A DNA stretch of 53,695 nt from an uncultured Alphaproteobacteria bacterium (lineage in GTDB: Bacteria > Pseudomonadota > Alphaproteobacteria > RF32 > CAG-239): the NCBI GenBank assembly GCA_910587405.1, contig CAJUKS010000012.1, forward strand, positions 1-53,695, read 5' to 3'. The notes below the pieces were generated by a model. That model did no database searches, was not told where the DNA came from, and saw nothing but the letters and a program-made list of their open reading frames with translations. The position numbers and the translations under genes are program-made. Shown piece after piece: positions 15,312-23,761 of the stretch. Numbering within the stretch: position 1 is the first letter of the stretch; each line of letters starts with the position of its first letter.

Positions 15312-15845
15312 ATGACCACCATTTTATGTATCCGCAAAGGTTCGGAAGTTGTCATTGCCGGCGACGGCCAGGCAACATTGGGTGAAACCGTGATTTTCAA
15401 ATCCAAATCGGTTAAAGTCCGGCGGATCGGCAACGGCAAAATCATTGCCGGGTTTGCCGGTGCGGCCGCTGACGGAATTACTTTGATTGAGCGGTTGGAA
15501 GGCAAACTGGAAAAATATGCTTACCAGCTCAAAAGGGCAGCGGTCGAACTGGCCAAAGACTGGCGGATGGACAAGTATTTGCGGCAGCTGCAAGCGTTTA
15601 TGATTGTGGCCGACAAGGATATTTCTCTGGTTATTTCCGGAACCGGCGAAGTGATGGAACCCGATGACGGCATTATCGGCATCGGTTCCGGCGGCAATTA
15701 TGCGATGGCCGCTGCCAAAGCCCTGTACGACGTGGAAGGGCTGTCTCTGGAAGACATCGCCCGCAAAGCAATGAATATTGCCGGTGACATAGACGTTTAT
15801 ACCAACCATAATCTGATTATTGAAAAGGTGACTGCCGATGAGTAG
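15312..15845 (+). CDS. hslV: ATP-dependent protease peptidase subunit HslV
   Basis: Proteasome beta-like peptidase, forming the double hexamer degraded-protein chamber of HslUV. After Met removal the N-terminal Thr of TTILCIRKG is the nucleophile. The conserved AGDGQATLG and VIFKSKSVKVRRI segments follow, and LEDIARKAMNIAGDIDVYTN closes the fold. 177 aa is the usual size. I chose the ATG at 15312 over the TTG three bases earlier because the protease needs Met-Thr-Thr at the start. It overlaps hslU by eight bases. Confidence 0.96.
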   Translation: MTTILCIRKGSEVVIAGDGQATLGETVIFKSKSVKVRRIGNGKIIAGFAGAAADGITLIERLEGKLEKYAYQLKRAAVELAKDWRMDKYLRQLQAFMIVADKDISLVISGTGEVMEPDDGIIGIGSGGNYAMAAAKALYDVEGLSLEDIARKAMNIAGDIDVYTNHNLIIEKVTADE

Positions 15846-17154
15846 TGCAAATTTCAGTCCGCGGGAAATCGTTTCCGAACTCGATCGTTATATTATCGGC
15901 CAGAACGAGGCCAAAAAAGCGGTGGCAATCGCTTTGCGCAACCGTTGGCGGCGTATGCAGGTCAGCGAACGCCTGCGTGAGGAAATCGTGCCGAAGAACA
16001 TCCTGATGGTGGGACCGACCGGGGTCGGCAAAACCGAAATTTCGCGCCGGTTGGCCAAATTGGCCAAAGCGCCTTTCATCAAGGTGGAAGCAACTAAGTT
16101 TACCGAAATCGGTTATGTCGGCCGCGATGTCGAGTCGATTATCCGCGATTTGGTCGATATTTCCATTAACGCCACTCGCCTGAGAATGCGCAAAGAGGTG
16201 AGCGAACGGGCCGCGCTTGCCGCCGAAGAACGGATTCTCGAAGCGTTGGTCGGCGTTTCGGCCAGTGACGAAACCAAACAGAAGTTTCGCAAAATGCTGC
16301 GAGAGGGCAGCCTTGCCGAACGCGAAATTGAGATCAGCGTTATTGACGCCGGCAGCAATACGATGCCGACGATGGAAATTCCGGGTATGCCGGGTGCGCA
16401 GATGGGAATGATCAGTTTGGGCGATATTTTCGGCAAATCGCTGGGTGAAAAGTACAAAACCCGCAAAATGACGGTGGCCGATGCCGAAAAACTGGTGCTG
16501 CAGGAAGAAAGCGACAAGCTGCTGGACAATGAAAAGATTATCGCTCAGGCTGTCAAAGCGGTTGAGAACGACGGTATAGTGTTTATTGACGAGATCGACA
16601 AGATCAGCGGCCATGACGAACGCCGCGGCGGTGACGTTTCCCGCGAAGGTGTGCAGCGTGACTTGCTGCCGTTGATCGAGGGGACGACTGTGTCAACCAA
16701 GCACGGAATGGTTAAAACCGATCATATCCTGTTTATTTGTTCGGGGGCGTTTCATTTGTCGAAACCGTCCGACCTGCTGCCGGAGCTGCAGGGCCGTTTG
16801 CCGATCCGGGTCGAACTGGCGGCGCTGACCCATGACGATTTTGTGCGGATTCTGACCGAACCGGAGGCCAATTTGATTGAACAGTATCAGGCCTTGCTGG
16901 CAACCGAAAACTTTACGTTGGAATTTGAGCCGGCGGCAATTGACAAGATTGCCGATATTGCGGTGCAGATTAATGAAAACGTGGAAAATATCGGTGCGCG
17001 GCGTTTGCATACGGTGCTGGAAATTCTGCTGGAAGACATCAGTTTTAATGCTTCCGACCAAAGCGGAGGCAAAGCGGTGATCAGCGCGGCGATGGTTGAA
17101 GAACGGCTGGCCAAATATACGGTTTCGGGCGATTTATCGAAGTTCATTCTCTGA
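15838..17154 (+). CDS. hslU: HslUV protease ATPase subunit HslU
   Basis: AAA+ unfoldase that feeds substrates into HslV. Walker A is GPTGVGKT (59-66), Walker B GIVFIDEID (246-254), and the GYVGRDVES pore segment lies near 92-100. The family-specific I-domain occupies about 110-240. The C-terminal SKFIL is the tail that inserts into HslV pockets. 438 aa matches alphaproteobacterial homologues. The start overlaps hslV, and its stop shares a base with hemW, so all three are translated from one message. Confidence 0.97.
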   Translation: MSSANFSPREIVSELDRYIIGQNEAKKAVAIALRNRWRRMQVSERLREEIVPKNILMVGPTGVGKTEISRRLAKLAKAPFIKVEATKFTEIGYVGRDVESIIRDLVDISINATRLRMRKEVSERAALAAEERILEALVGVSASDETKQKFRKMLREGSLAEREIEISVIDAGSNTMPTMEIPGMPGAQMGMISLGDIFGKSLGEKYKTRKMTVADAEKLVLQEESDKLLDNEKIIAQAVKAVENDGIVFIDEIDKISGHDERRGGDVSREGVQRDLLPLIEGTTVSTKHGMVKTDHILFICSGAFHLSKPSDLLPELQGRLPIRVELAALTHDDFVRILTEPEANLIEQYQALLATENFTLEFEPAAIDKIADIAVQINENVENIGARRLHTVLEILLEDISFNASDQSGGKAVISAAMVEERLAKYTVSGDLSKFIL

Positions 17155-18239
17155 TGCAGCGGCTGGGCGTCTATATTCACTGGCCGTTTTGCCGCAGCAA
17201 GTGTCCTTACTGCGACTTTTTCAGCCGCGTTTCTCCGGTTGCCGGTCAGGAAAGCATCGTTGATGATTATTTGGCCGATTTGGAATACTACCGGCATTTG
17301 AACGATGACTATACGGTCGATACGGTTTTTTTCGGCGGCGGGACTCCTTCGCTGCTGAAACCGCGTCAGATCAGTCGAATTTTGGATAAGATCGCGGCCT
17401 TATGGCCAATGAGCGCAACGCCGGAGATTTCGCTCGAAGCCAACCCCAACACCGATCGTCCGGGATTGTTTGCCGATTTGAAACAAGCGGGAATCAACCG
17501 GCTGTCGCTGGGGGTTCAGGCATTGAACGACCGTGATCTGAAATTTCTCGGTCGCACTCATACGCTCAAAGACGCTTTGCAGTCAGTCGATTCGGTGTTG
17601 AAAAACTTTGACAATCATTCGTTTGATCTGATCTATGCCCGTCCGGGCCAAACGCCGGCAGGATGGGAAAATGAATTGCGGCAGGCGGCGGCCTTCGGTA
17701 TGAAGCATCTTTCCCTTTATCAGCTTACCATTGAGGAGGGCACGGTCTTTGCCCGCAAAGGGGTGGCGGCGATGGAGGAAGATGCGGCGTCCGAATTATA
17801 CCGTCTTTCTTCTGAGGTTACGGCCGCGGCCGGTTACCGGCAATACGAGGTTTCCAATTATGCGCAACCCGGTTTCGAATGTCGCCACAATCTCGGCTAC
17901 TGGCACGGAGACGATTATGTCGGCGTCGGCGAAGGGGCGGTCGGCTATTTGCATTGTGAGGGAAAGATTGTGACGACCGTGCACCGACGACGGTTGGAAG
18001 AAGTTTCTCCCCGCGAGCGGGCCGAGGAACTGACGATTATGGGACTGCGTCTCAACGAGGGAATTGACAAAGAACGTTTTGCCGCTGCCTGCGGTCTGGA
18101 ATGGAACGCTTTTGCCTCTCCGCCGCAGATTGCCGCGCTGACGGAAGCAGGGTTGGTCGAAGAAACGCCCCGCCGCTTCAAAGTTACCGCCGAAGGCCGG
18201 CTGCTTATCAATTATGTGGTGAAAAAATTGTGCCTGTAA
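17154..18239 (+). CDS. hemW: Radical SAM protein HemW (HemN-like)
   Basis: Radical SAM enzyme of 361 aa with the 4Fe-4S motif C13-x3-C17-x2-C20 (CRSKCPYC), then FFGGGTPSLL and ISLEANP of the SAM-binding core, and a C-terminal HemN-like domain. HemW is a haem chaperone that delivers haem to respiratory proteins. It lacks the N-terminal extension of true coproporphyrinogen oxidase HemN and is often misnamed as such. Its stop/start overlap with hslU puts it in the hslVU operon. Confidence 0.9.
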   Translation: MQRLGVYIHWPFCRSKCPYCDFFSRVSPVAGQESIVDDYLADLEYYRHLNDDYTVDTVFFGGGTPSLLKPRQISRILDKIAALWPMSATPEISLEANPNTDRPGLFADLKQAGINRLSLGVQALNDRDLKFLGRTHTLKDALQSVDSVLKNFDNHSFDLIYARPGQTPAGWENELRQAAAFGMKHLSLYQLTIEEGTVFARKGVAAMEEDAASELYRLSSEVTAAAGYRQYEVSNYAQPGFECRHNLGYWHGDDYVGVGEGAVGYLHCEGKIVTTVHRRRLEEVSPRERAEELTIMGLRLNEGIDKERFAAACGLEWNAFASPPQIAALTEAGLVEETPRRFKVTAEGRLLINYVVKKLCL

Positions 18240-18377
18240 AATTTTAAGTTGCCGTTGTCGTGTGTAATATGAAATGGATGAGGCTTCAGAACGGCCGTTT
18301 GGATAAAAAACCGAAGGTGCTATATAAAAAATTAACCTGTGTGTGCTATAAAAAACGCGGATACGGGGAGAAAGACA

Positions 18378-19658
18378 ATGTTTGCCAAATGGCTGGAAGC
18401 TTCAAAAATTTATGCCGACAAAAGAATGCTGGCCATGCTCGGATTCGGTTTTTCGAGCGGTTTTCCGTTGCTTTTGGTCGGCAGTACCTTAACGGTCTGG
18501 TTGCAGGAAAGCCATATTCCTTATGCCTTAATCGGTTTGTTTTCGTTGGCCCGCACGCCCTATAGTTTCAAATGGGCATGGTCGCCGCTGATCGACCGCA
18601 TTCGTCTGCCGTTGTTTGACCGTTTGGGACGGCGGCGCGGCTGGGCGTTGTTTGTTCAGCTATGCATGTTGGCGGCCATTTTGACAATGGCTGCGATTAA
18701 TCCGCATTTCCATACGGCCTGGATGGCCTTGGCGGCGTTTATTGTGGCCGGTTGTTCCGCTTCGCAGGATATTATTCTCGACGCTTACCGTATTGACAGT
18801 TTTAAAACCGAAGAGCAAGGCGCCGGTTCCGCCGTATTTGTTCTCGGTTATCGGATCGGAATGCTTTTTTCCGGCGCTTTTGCTTTGTGGCTGACGCAGT
18901 ATCTGAATTGGCACCGGGTGTATTTGGTGATGGCACTGGGTACCGGAGTCGGCATTATAACCGTCTTGTTGTCCAAAGAGCCTTACAAAGATCGCCGCTA
19001 CCGCGAAAAACGCGAAAAGCTTGCGTTCGGACCGCGTGTGAAACGCTTTTTAAAAGAGTCGGTTTATAATCCGTTTAAAAATTTTATGCGTCATCATCGC
19101 TGGGAATTGATTCTGTTGTTCATCCTTTTATATCGGCTGAGCGACGAATATAAAGCGCCGATGGCTTTTGTTTTTTATAAGGACATGGGCTTCAGCAATA
19201 CCGAGATCGCCTATGTTTCAAAAATATACGGGATGCTGGCCACCATTGCCGGCGGTTTGCTGGGAGGAATTGTCGTCAACCGCTGCGGCCTCAAAAAGTC
19301 GTTGCTGTGGTTCGGCATTTTGCAGGGGGCGACCAACTTGGCCTATATCGGACAGGCCTATGCCGGCAATAACATTTATCTGCTGGCGCTTACCGTCTGT
19401 ATGGACAATTTGGCGGCGGGCATGGGAACCACGGCGTTGGTTGCCTATATGGCTTCGTTATGCAACGTCGCTTACAGCGCTACTCAATACGCGCTGCTGT
19501 CGTCGTTGATGAGCCTGCCGCGTGACGTGTTGGCCTCGACCAGCGGTTTTTTGGCCGACCGGGTCAGTTGGCCCGAATTCTTTTTGATTTGTTCGGTGAT
19601 GGTGATTCCCGGCCTGGGACTGTTGTGGTATATGATTCGCAAAAAAATAATTTCCTGA
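18378..19658 (+). CDS. AmpG-like MFS permease
   Basis: Major facilitator superfamily permease with 12 predicted helices (426 aa) of the AmpG type, which import anhydro-muropeptides released by cell-wall turnover. The signature region GFSSGFPLLLVGSTLTVWLQ in helix 1, the FKWAWSPLIDR loop and AGCSASQDIILDAYR agree with AmpG. Start at the ATG at 18378 with GGGGAG upstream; earlier ATGs lack ribosome sites. The 138 bases upstream are AT-rich with no clear promoter. With murI nearby it fits cell-wall recycling, although the genes are not in one operon. Confidence 0.87.
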   Translation: MFAKWLEASKIYADKRMLAMLGFGFSSGFPLLLVGSTLTVWLQESHIPYALIGLFSLARTPYSFKWAWSPLIDRIRLPLFDRLGRRRGWALFVQLCMLAAILTMAAINPHFHTAWMALAAFIVAGCSASQDIILDAYRIDSFKTEEQGAGSAVFVLGYRIGMLFSGAFALWLTQYLNWHRVYLVMALGTGVGIITVLLSKEPYKDRRYREKREKLAFGPRVKRFLKESVYNPFKNFMRHHRWELILLFILLYRLSDEYKAPMAFVFYKDMGFSNTEIAYVSKIYGMLATIAGGLLGGIVVNRCGLKKSLLWFGILQGATNLAYIGQAYAGNNIYLLALTVCMDNLAAGMGTTALVAYMASLCNVAYSATQYALLSSLMSLPRDVLASTSGFLADRVSWPEFFLICSVMVIPGLGLLWYMIRKKIIS

Positions 19659-19661
19659 TGC

Positions 19662-19689
19662 AAAAAAATCCCTGCCGGAGCAGGGATTG
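19662..19689 (-). terminator. Intrinsic terminator of the flavin reductase gene
   Basis: Stem AATCCCTGC/GCAGGGATT with seven T on the minus strand, 13 bases beyond the minus-strand stop. It sits only a few bases after the convergent AmpG-like gene and may partly serve that gene too. Confidence 0.8.
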
Positions 19690-19701
19690 AAAGAATTTGC
19701 T

Positions 19702-20688
19702 TTACCGTTGCGGCTTATTCATCGGTCGCCGCGGCCGGCTGTTAAAGTTGCCTTCGCGGCGGGCATTGTCCTCGCGGGGTTTGCGGGGACGGCCGAAACC
19801 GCCGGATTTGTCGGCATCGCCGAATCTTCTTTTGTTTCCGAATTCTTTTTTGTCGTCAAAACGTTTTCTGTCATTGCCGTTTGAACGTCCGCCGAAGCTT
19901 TTGCGTTCGCCGGAACGGCGCTCGCTGTCGCCGCGCGAACGGCGCGGGGCGTCGCTGTCAAATTTCATTTCGCGAGATTTGGCAAATTTTCGTTTGCCGT
20001 CAAATTTGCGCTCTCCGGCGGGTTTTTCGCCCCATTTTTTATGATTGAACTTTTCGGCGGCCGGTTTGGCAATTTTCGGTTCTTTGACTTCGACTACCAC
20101 GTTTTTCATCTTTTCTTTTGCTTTCAGTGCGCTGCGGCAGACCGAAAAGCCGAAGAAGCCGACGTTGCGTCCGAGGGTATAGTAATAATTATGCGAATAG
20201 GCAATCAGTCCCGCTTTTTCCAACCACAGTTTGCCGTCCTGGTCGAGATATTTGTCATCTACATTAACGGCGACGATTTCGGCCAGAAACATATCGTGGC
20301 TGCCGTAGTTGGTAACGCTGACCACTTTGCATTCGATTGAAACCGGACTCTCCATGATTTGCGGGCAGGAGACCTGCGAGCAGGCGCCGGGGGTTAATTC
20401 CATTTCTTTGAATTTGTCGGTTTCGCGTCCCGATTTGACCCCGCAAAAGTCAGCGGCGGTAACCAACGGCAGGGTGGTCAGGTTAATGACGAATTCGCCG
20501 CTTTCTTTGATCAGTTGGTGCGAATAGCGCGAAGGGCGGATAGAAACATAGGTCATAGCGGGTTCGCTGCTGACGATGCCGGTCCATGCGGCGGTCATGA
20601 TGTTGGGTTTTTCCATGGTTCCGCAACTGACCATCACCGGCGGCAACGGATATTCCATCGTTCCCGGTTTCCAAGTAATTTTTGCCAT
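19702..20688 (-). CDS. Flavin reductase-like protein with long basic Arg/Lys/Gly tail
   Basis: Residues 1-185 form a flavin reductase-like FMN-binding split barrel (DIM6/NTAB type: MVSCGTMEKPNIMTAAWTG, YVSIRPSRYSH, GEFVINL). Residues 186-328 are a disordered tail dense in Arg, Lys, Gly, Ser and Asp, with recurring RRFG, KRFDDK and RPRRP patches, strongly basic overall. Such tails bind RNA or other polyanions, and on a flavin reductase domain this is unusual. Cofactor binding is expected, but the electron partner is unknown. Start at the ATG at 20688. There is no same-strand neighbour close by, and it ends at its own terminator. Confidence 0.85.
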   Translation of the reverse strand: MAKITWKPGTMEYPLPPVMVSCGTMEKPNIMTAAWTGIVSSEPAMTYVSIRPSRYSHQLIKESGEFVINLTTLPLVTAADFCGVKSGRETDKFKEMELTPGACSQVSCPQIMESPVSIECKVVSVTNYGSHDMFLAEIVAVNVDDKYLDQDGKLWLEKAGLIAYSHNYYYTLGRNVGFFGFSVCRSALKAKEKMKNVVVEVKEPKIAKPAAEKFNHKKWGEKPAGERKFDGKRKFAKSREMKFDSDAPRRSRGDSERRSGERKSFGGRSNGNDRKRFDDKKEFGNKRRFGDADKSGGFGRPRKPREDNARREGNFNSRPRRPMNKPQR

Positions 20689-20955
20689 TTTAAATTTTTC
20701 CTGTCAAAATATGTTTATGTTGGTTTCATAACTAAACCAAATCTTCTTATTGTGCAATCGTTAAGTTTGCGGCCGCTGTTTTTATTTGGACGGTTTCAAT
20801 AATAACATGTTATGTTTTATGTGTTTCAAAAATGTTACAAAAACGGCTCTCAATAAGGGATTCGATGATTATTGTCATGAAAATATCACAGTTTTTATAT
20901 GCTTTTTATGATATATTTGAATTTATAACGAAGTAAATTTTTGGCGGAGGCGGCG
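20689..20955. other. AT-rich intergenic region between divergent genes
   Basis: 267 bases upstream of both the flavin reductase (-) and a small gene (+). A perfect 12-base palindrome, ATAACATGTTAT at 20802-20813, could be a regulator site. No credible gene and no clear promoter pair seen. Confidence 0.35.
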
Positions 20956-21141
20956 ATGTCGGTCAGATTTGAAAATGCCCAGGAACTGTCGGCATATTTT
21001 GAACAGCTGAAGGAAACGATTCATGACGAAGAACGGCGAATGATTCTCCGCGGCGAAGCAATTGCCGAAAACCTTTATGCGTTCAGCGCCTACCGCAAAC
21101 TGCAAGCCCGGCTTAAGGTTGCCGCCCGCCAAAATTCATAA
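20956..21141 (+). CDS. Small helical protein, function unknown
   Basis: 61 residues, predicted all-helical and charged (MSVRFENAQELSAYFEQL...), without signal peptide or membrane segment. Start chosen at the ATG at 20956, which has GGAGG eight bases upstream. It ends 84 bases before the papain-like gene and may share its transcript. No family recognised. Confidence 0.6.
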   Translation: MSVRFENAQELSAYFEQLKETIHDEERRMILRGEAIAENLYAFSAYRKLQARLKVAARQNS

Positions 21142-21225
21142 AACGGGTTGGGCTGAAAAAAGCTTTCATTTATATGTTCCGGCTGTTAAGATGAAACAGA
21201 CTTACCAAAAAAGAAAGACAGTAAC

Positions 21226-21762
21226 ATGGAACGCATCAGAGAATTTTTTACTTATGAAAAACCGCAAGGTTACATTTCGGTTTCCAACACGCCGCCCTGC
21301 CTTTATCGTCAGGAACGCGACTGGACCTGTTCGATTGCCTGCATCCGCACCCTGTTGTCGGGACGGGTAACGGAAGTTGCTTCCGAAAATGAGTTTATTG
21401 AAAAATTCGAACTGGTTCCGGGGCCGCATTATGTGGATGAGATGATCGAAAAACAGATGCTGGCGCCGGCGCGGGTGGTTAAAACCAACCGTAATTTTGC
21501 CAAAGAAAAGATCGGCCTGCCGCTGCTGGCCCGCCTTTTGGAAGAAAAATACTATGTGATGGCCGAATGTATGTATAATTATGCCCATTGGGTGGTGGTG
21601 CTCGGCTATTTTGCCGTCCGTAACGCCGAAGATACCGAAGAACACCGCATTTTGATCTATGATCCCTATTATGATCAGGTGCGGTTGGTGATTGCCGACG
21701 AGTTTTTGACCATGTGGTGCGATCCGGCCGGGCATGAAAAAGAATTTGTGGCAATCCGTTGA
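21226..21762 (+). CDS. Papain-like (peptidase C39-like) protein
   Basis: 178 residues with a C39-like/papain-fold pattern: Q29-x5-C35 (RQERDWTCSIAC), H121 in AHWVVVLGY, and D146 in IYDPYYD. These match an oxyanion Gln, nucleophile Cys, His and Asp. No signal peptide, ABC or membrane domain is present, so it is not a bacteriocin exporter, and it may act as a cytoplasmic protease or amidase. The usual CG after the nucleophile is CS here. It lies directly upstream of two tandem unrecognised paralogues, which are possible substrates or partners by position only. Confidence 0.65.
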   Translation: MERIREFFTYEKPQGYISVSNTPPCLYRQERDWTCSIACIRTLLSGRVTEVASENEFIEKFELVPGPHYVDEMIEKQMLAPARVVKTNRNFAKEKIGLPLLARLLEEKYYVMAECMYNYAHWVVVLGYFAVRNAEDTEEHRILIYDPYYDQVRLVIADEFLTMWCDPAGHEKEFVAIR

Positions 21763-21768
21763 CGTTTA

Positions 21769-21777
21769 TGCTATAAT
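21769..21777 (+). promoter_or_regulatory. Extended -10 promoter for the paralogue pair
   Basis: TGcTATAAT, a perfect -10 hexamer with the TGn extension, 26 bases before the ATG at 21804. No good -35 is present at normal spacing, which is common for extended -10 promoters. Confidence 0.5.
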
Positions 21778-21803
21778 TTTTCAAAAAATATGACGGGAAA
21801 AAA

Positions 21804-22601
21804 ATGGCAGACGAAAAACAGATTTCAACGACCGGTCGGCAACCGCCGGCGGGCGACAAAAAAAGCTGGATAAAATTTCTGCGCGGGCAGCGGCAGAGCG
21901 TTTTGCCGTGTCAACCGGAAACGAATTTGGCACCGGTTACCGGTGTTCCGGTTACCGAGGCTTTGGGGACGGCGGAAGAAAAAAACGACTGGACTTTCTC
22001 TGAAACCAAAGAATTGTCGGACTATCGGCATTATGCGGCCTGTAAGGATTATCTCCGCGAATATCGGCAAAGCGGTTACGGCAAAGAAAATCCGAGCCGT
22101 GAACAAACGCTTCGGCTGGCGGCGGCCGCTGCCGATATGGAAATTTCGGCCGTAGGCGGAGAAGCGTTGTTGCCGCTGCTTGAAAGCGTCTCTCAGTCTT
22201 TGGAGAAGGCGGAGGGATATATCGGAAATCTGGATGCCCGCAAACTGAACGACCCGATCGTTTATGCTTTGGCGGAACGCGACGGCAAAAAGCTGGCCGT
22301 CGAAGCCGGAAAACAAGCGGCGGATGCGGCCGCCGTCTATCGGGACCTCGCCCGTGTCCTGCAGCAAAAGCGGATCGTGCGAAAAATGCAGCATGACTGC
22401 AAAAAAGAAGGCAAACAGGTCGATTTGTCGGGGTTAAACGAAAAGATTTGCGGCGCATACAGCCATGCGCTCGAGTATGTACAGAAATACGAAGAGAGAG
22501 AATTGCGGCGTTCGATTGAAAAAAGCGGCTTCAATCCGACGGAAATATCGGCGGCGGCCGTAGCCCTCGCCAACGGCGGCGGTGATGAAACGACCGGTTG
22601 A
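21804..22601 (+). CDS. Unrecognised protein, SWIKFLRGQ paralogue 1
   Basis: 265 residues, soluble, largely helical, no family recognised. Residues 21-29 are SWIKFLRGQ, identical and at the same position in the next gene. Residues 30-65 are a variable linker. The rest aligns with paralogue 2 through shared segments: SGYGKENPSREQ (GYGKEKLSYEQ in the other), NDPIVYALAERDGKKLA (KDPMVQARLERNGKDLA), and a C-terminal YSHALEYVQKYE...IEKSG. It ends in an Ala/Gly-rich tail. The second gene follows after 29 bases in the same direction. Confidence 0.75.
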   Translation: MADEKQISTTGRQPPAGDKKSWIKFLRGQRQSVLPCQPETNLAPVTGVPVTEALGTAEEKNDWTFSETKELSDYRHYAACKDYLREYRQSGYGKENPSREQTLRLAAAAADMEISAVGGEALLPLLESVSQSLEKAEGYIGNLDARKLNDPIVYALAERDGKKLAVEAGKQAADAAAVYRDLARVLQQKRIVRKMQHDCKKEGKQVDLSGLNEKICGAYSHALEYVQKYEERELRRSIEKSGFNPTEISAAAVALANGGGDETTG

Positions 22602-22630
22602 TTAACATTTGACAAGACAGGATCAAAGCA

Positions 22631-23626
22631 ATGGCAAAAGAGAACAAAACGTTGTCTCCCGAAGAACAACGGAAAAAAGCGGAAAAACGAAGCTGGATAA
22701 AATTTTTGCGCGGTCAGCATCGAACGGTGTTGACCGCCGTTGCGGCAACTGCGGCTTTAGAAATGGGCGGTGAAAAAGTTGTCGGGCAAGCGGCGGATTA
22801 CAACCGTAAAATTGATCCGGTAACCCAGCCGGCGCCGCAGCCGGTGTCGGATCACACGCCTACGGCCGAATGGCCCGGCATCGATCCCGGGCGTTCGCAG
22901 GTTGATCCCGACAGCGTTGCCGGTCCGGAAAGAAAAACGCCCGCATCGGACCTTCAACCGGCGGGGTTGAATATTCCGGCCCCCGAATACCCGTTGCCGC
23001 AAATCAAAATTGTTGATAAGGATAAGTGGAACGGCGACGAAGTCAAAGAGCTCTGTGACGATTTGCAATATGACCTTTGCGAAGATTATATTGCCGAGTG
23101 TGAGGAAAACGGTTACGGGAAGGAAAAACTGAGTTATGAGCAAAAACTGGAGTTAGCCGGAAGCGCAATGGGCGTTGAGATGGGGAAAGTCCTGGGCGAG
23201 AACATGTTGCCGGCGTTAAATGCAACCGCCAAAGCGGTTGAAAAGCTCGGCGCTTTTTGTGACCGGGCGGCCGGTCAGAACCTGAAAGATCCGATGGTGC
23301 AGGCACGGCTGGAAAGAAACGGAAAAGATTTGGCAAAAGAAATTAAGAAAGATGCCGACAAAACACCGGCCTCCTATAAAGAAACGGCCGGGCTTGCCCG
23401 TGACGCGGCGGCTCTCGCCAAAGCGGAACAACGTTACGGCCAAAGCGGCGAAAAGACGGAAGAAAACCTGCTGGACCATAAAATTGCCGGCGTATACAAA
23501 TATTCGCTTAAATATGTCAAAGAGTATGATCAAAAGCAAGCGGCCAAAAACAAATCGGTTGAAAAAAGCGGTCCGGCGACGCAAAAGCACCTTGCCGAAG
23601 CGCTGAGTCGCGGCGGTTATGAATGA
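22631..23626 (+). CDS. Unrecognised protein, SWIKFLRGQ paralogue 2
   Basis: 331 residues, the tandem duplicate of the preceding gene. SWIKFLRGQ at 21-29 is preserved exactly, then a hydrophobic stretch (TVLTAVAATAALEMGG) absent from paralogue 1. A long Pro-rich linker (about 55-120) follows, then the shared helical domain (about 130-331) with DYIAECEENGYGKEKLSYEQ, KDPMVQARLERNGKDLA, YKYSLKYVKEYD and a terminal RGGYE. The duplication followed by linker divergence suggests the two play distinct roles or form a heteromer. Function unknown. Confidence 0.75.
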   Translation: MAKENKTLSPEEQRKKAEKRSWIKFLRGQHRTVLTAVAATAALEMGGEKVVGQAADYNRKIDPVTQPAPQPVSDHTPTAEWPGIDPGRSQVDPDSVAGPERKTPASDLQPAGLNIPAPEYPLPQIKIVDKDKWNGDEVKELCDDLQYDLCEDYIAECEENGYGKEKLSYEQKLELAGSAMGVEMGKVLGENMLPALNATAKAVEKLGAFCDRAAGQNLKDPMVQARLERNGKDLAKEIKKDADKTPASYKETAGLARDAAALAKAEQRYGQSGEKTEENLLDHKIAGVYKYSLKYVKEYDQKQAAKNKSVEKSGPATQKHLAEALSRGGYE

Positions 23627-23643
23627 CATAACCCGATCTGTGC

Positions 23644-23689
23644 AAACCGGGCGTCGTTGCGGAAAAATTTTCCGCCGGCGGCCGGTTTT
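23644..23689 (+). terminator. Possible terminator after the paralogue pair
   Basis: Outer arms AAACCGG/CCGGTTTT enclose a perfect inner stem GCGGAAAA/TTTTCCGC (23659-23675). Only four T follow, so efficiency is uncertain. Confidence 0.45.
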
Positions 23690-23761
23690 GTGATTCTGAT
23701 TTAACCAAAATTAAACTAACCTGCCTGTATATTGTCCGACGGTACAATTTAGGGGAAAAAA

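Noticed and set aside
20819..20912. Roughly 30-codon frame in the gap before 20956
   Set aside because: Too short, no ribosome site and AT-rich.
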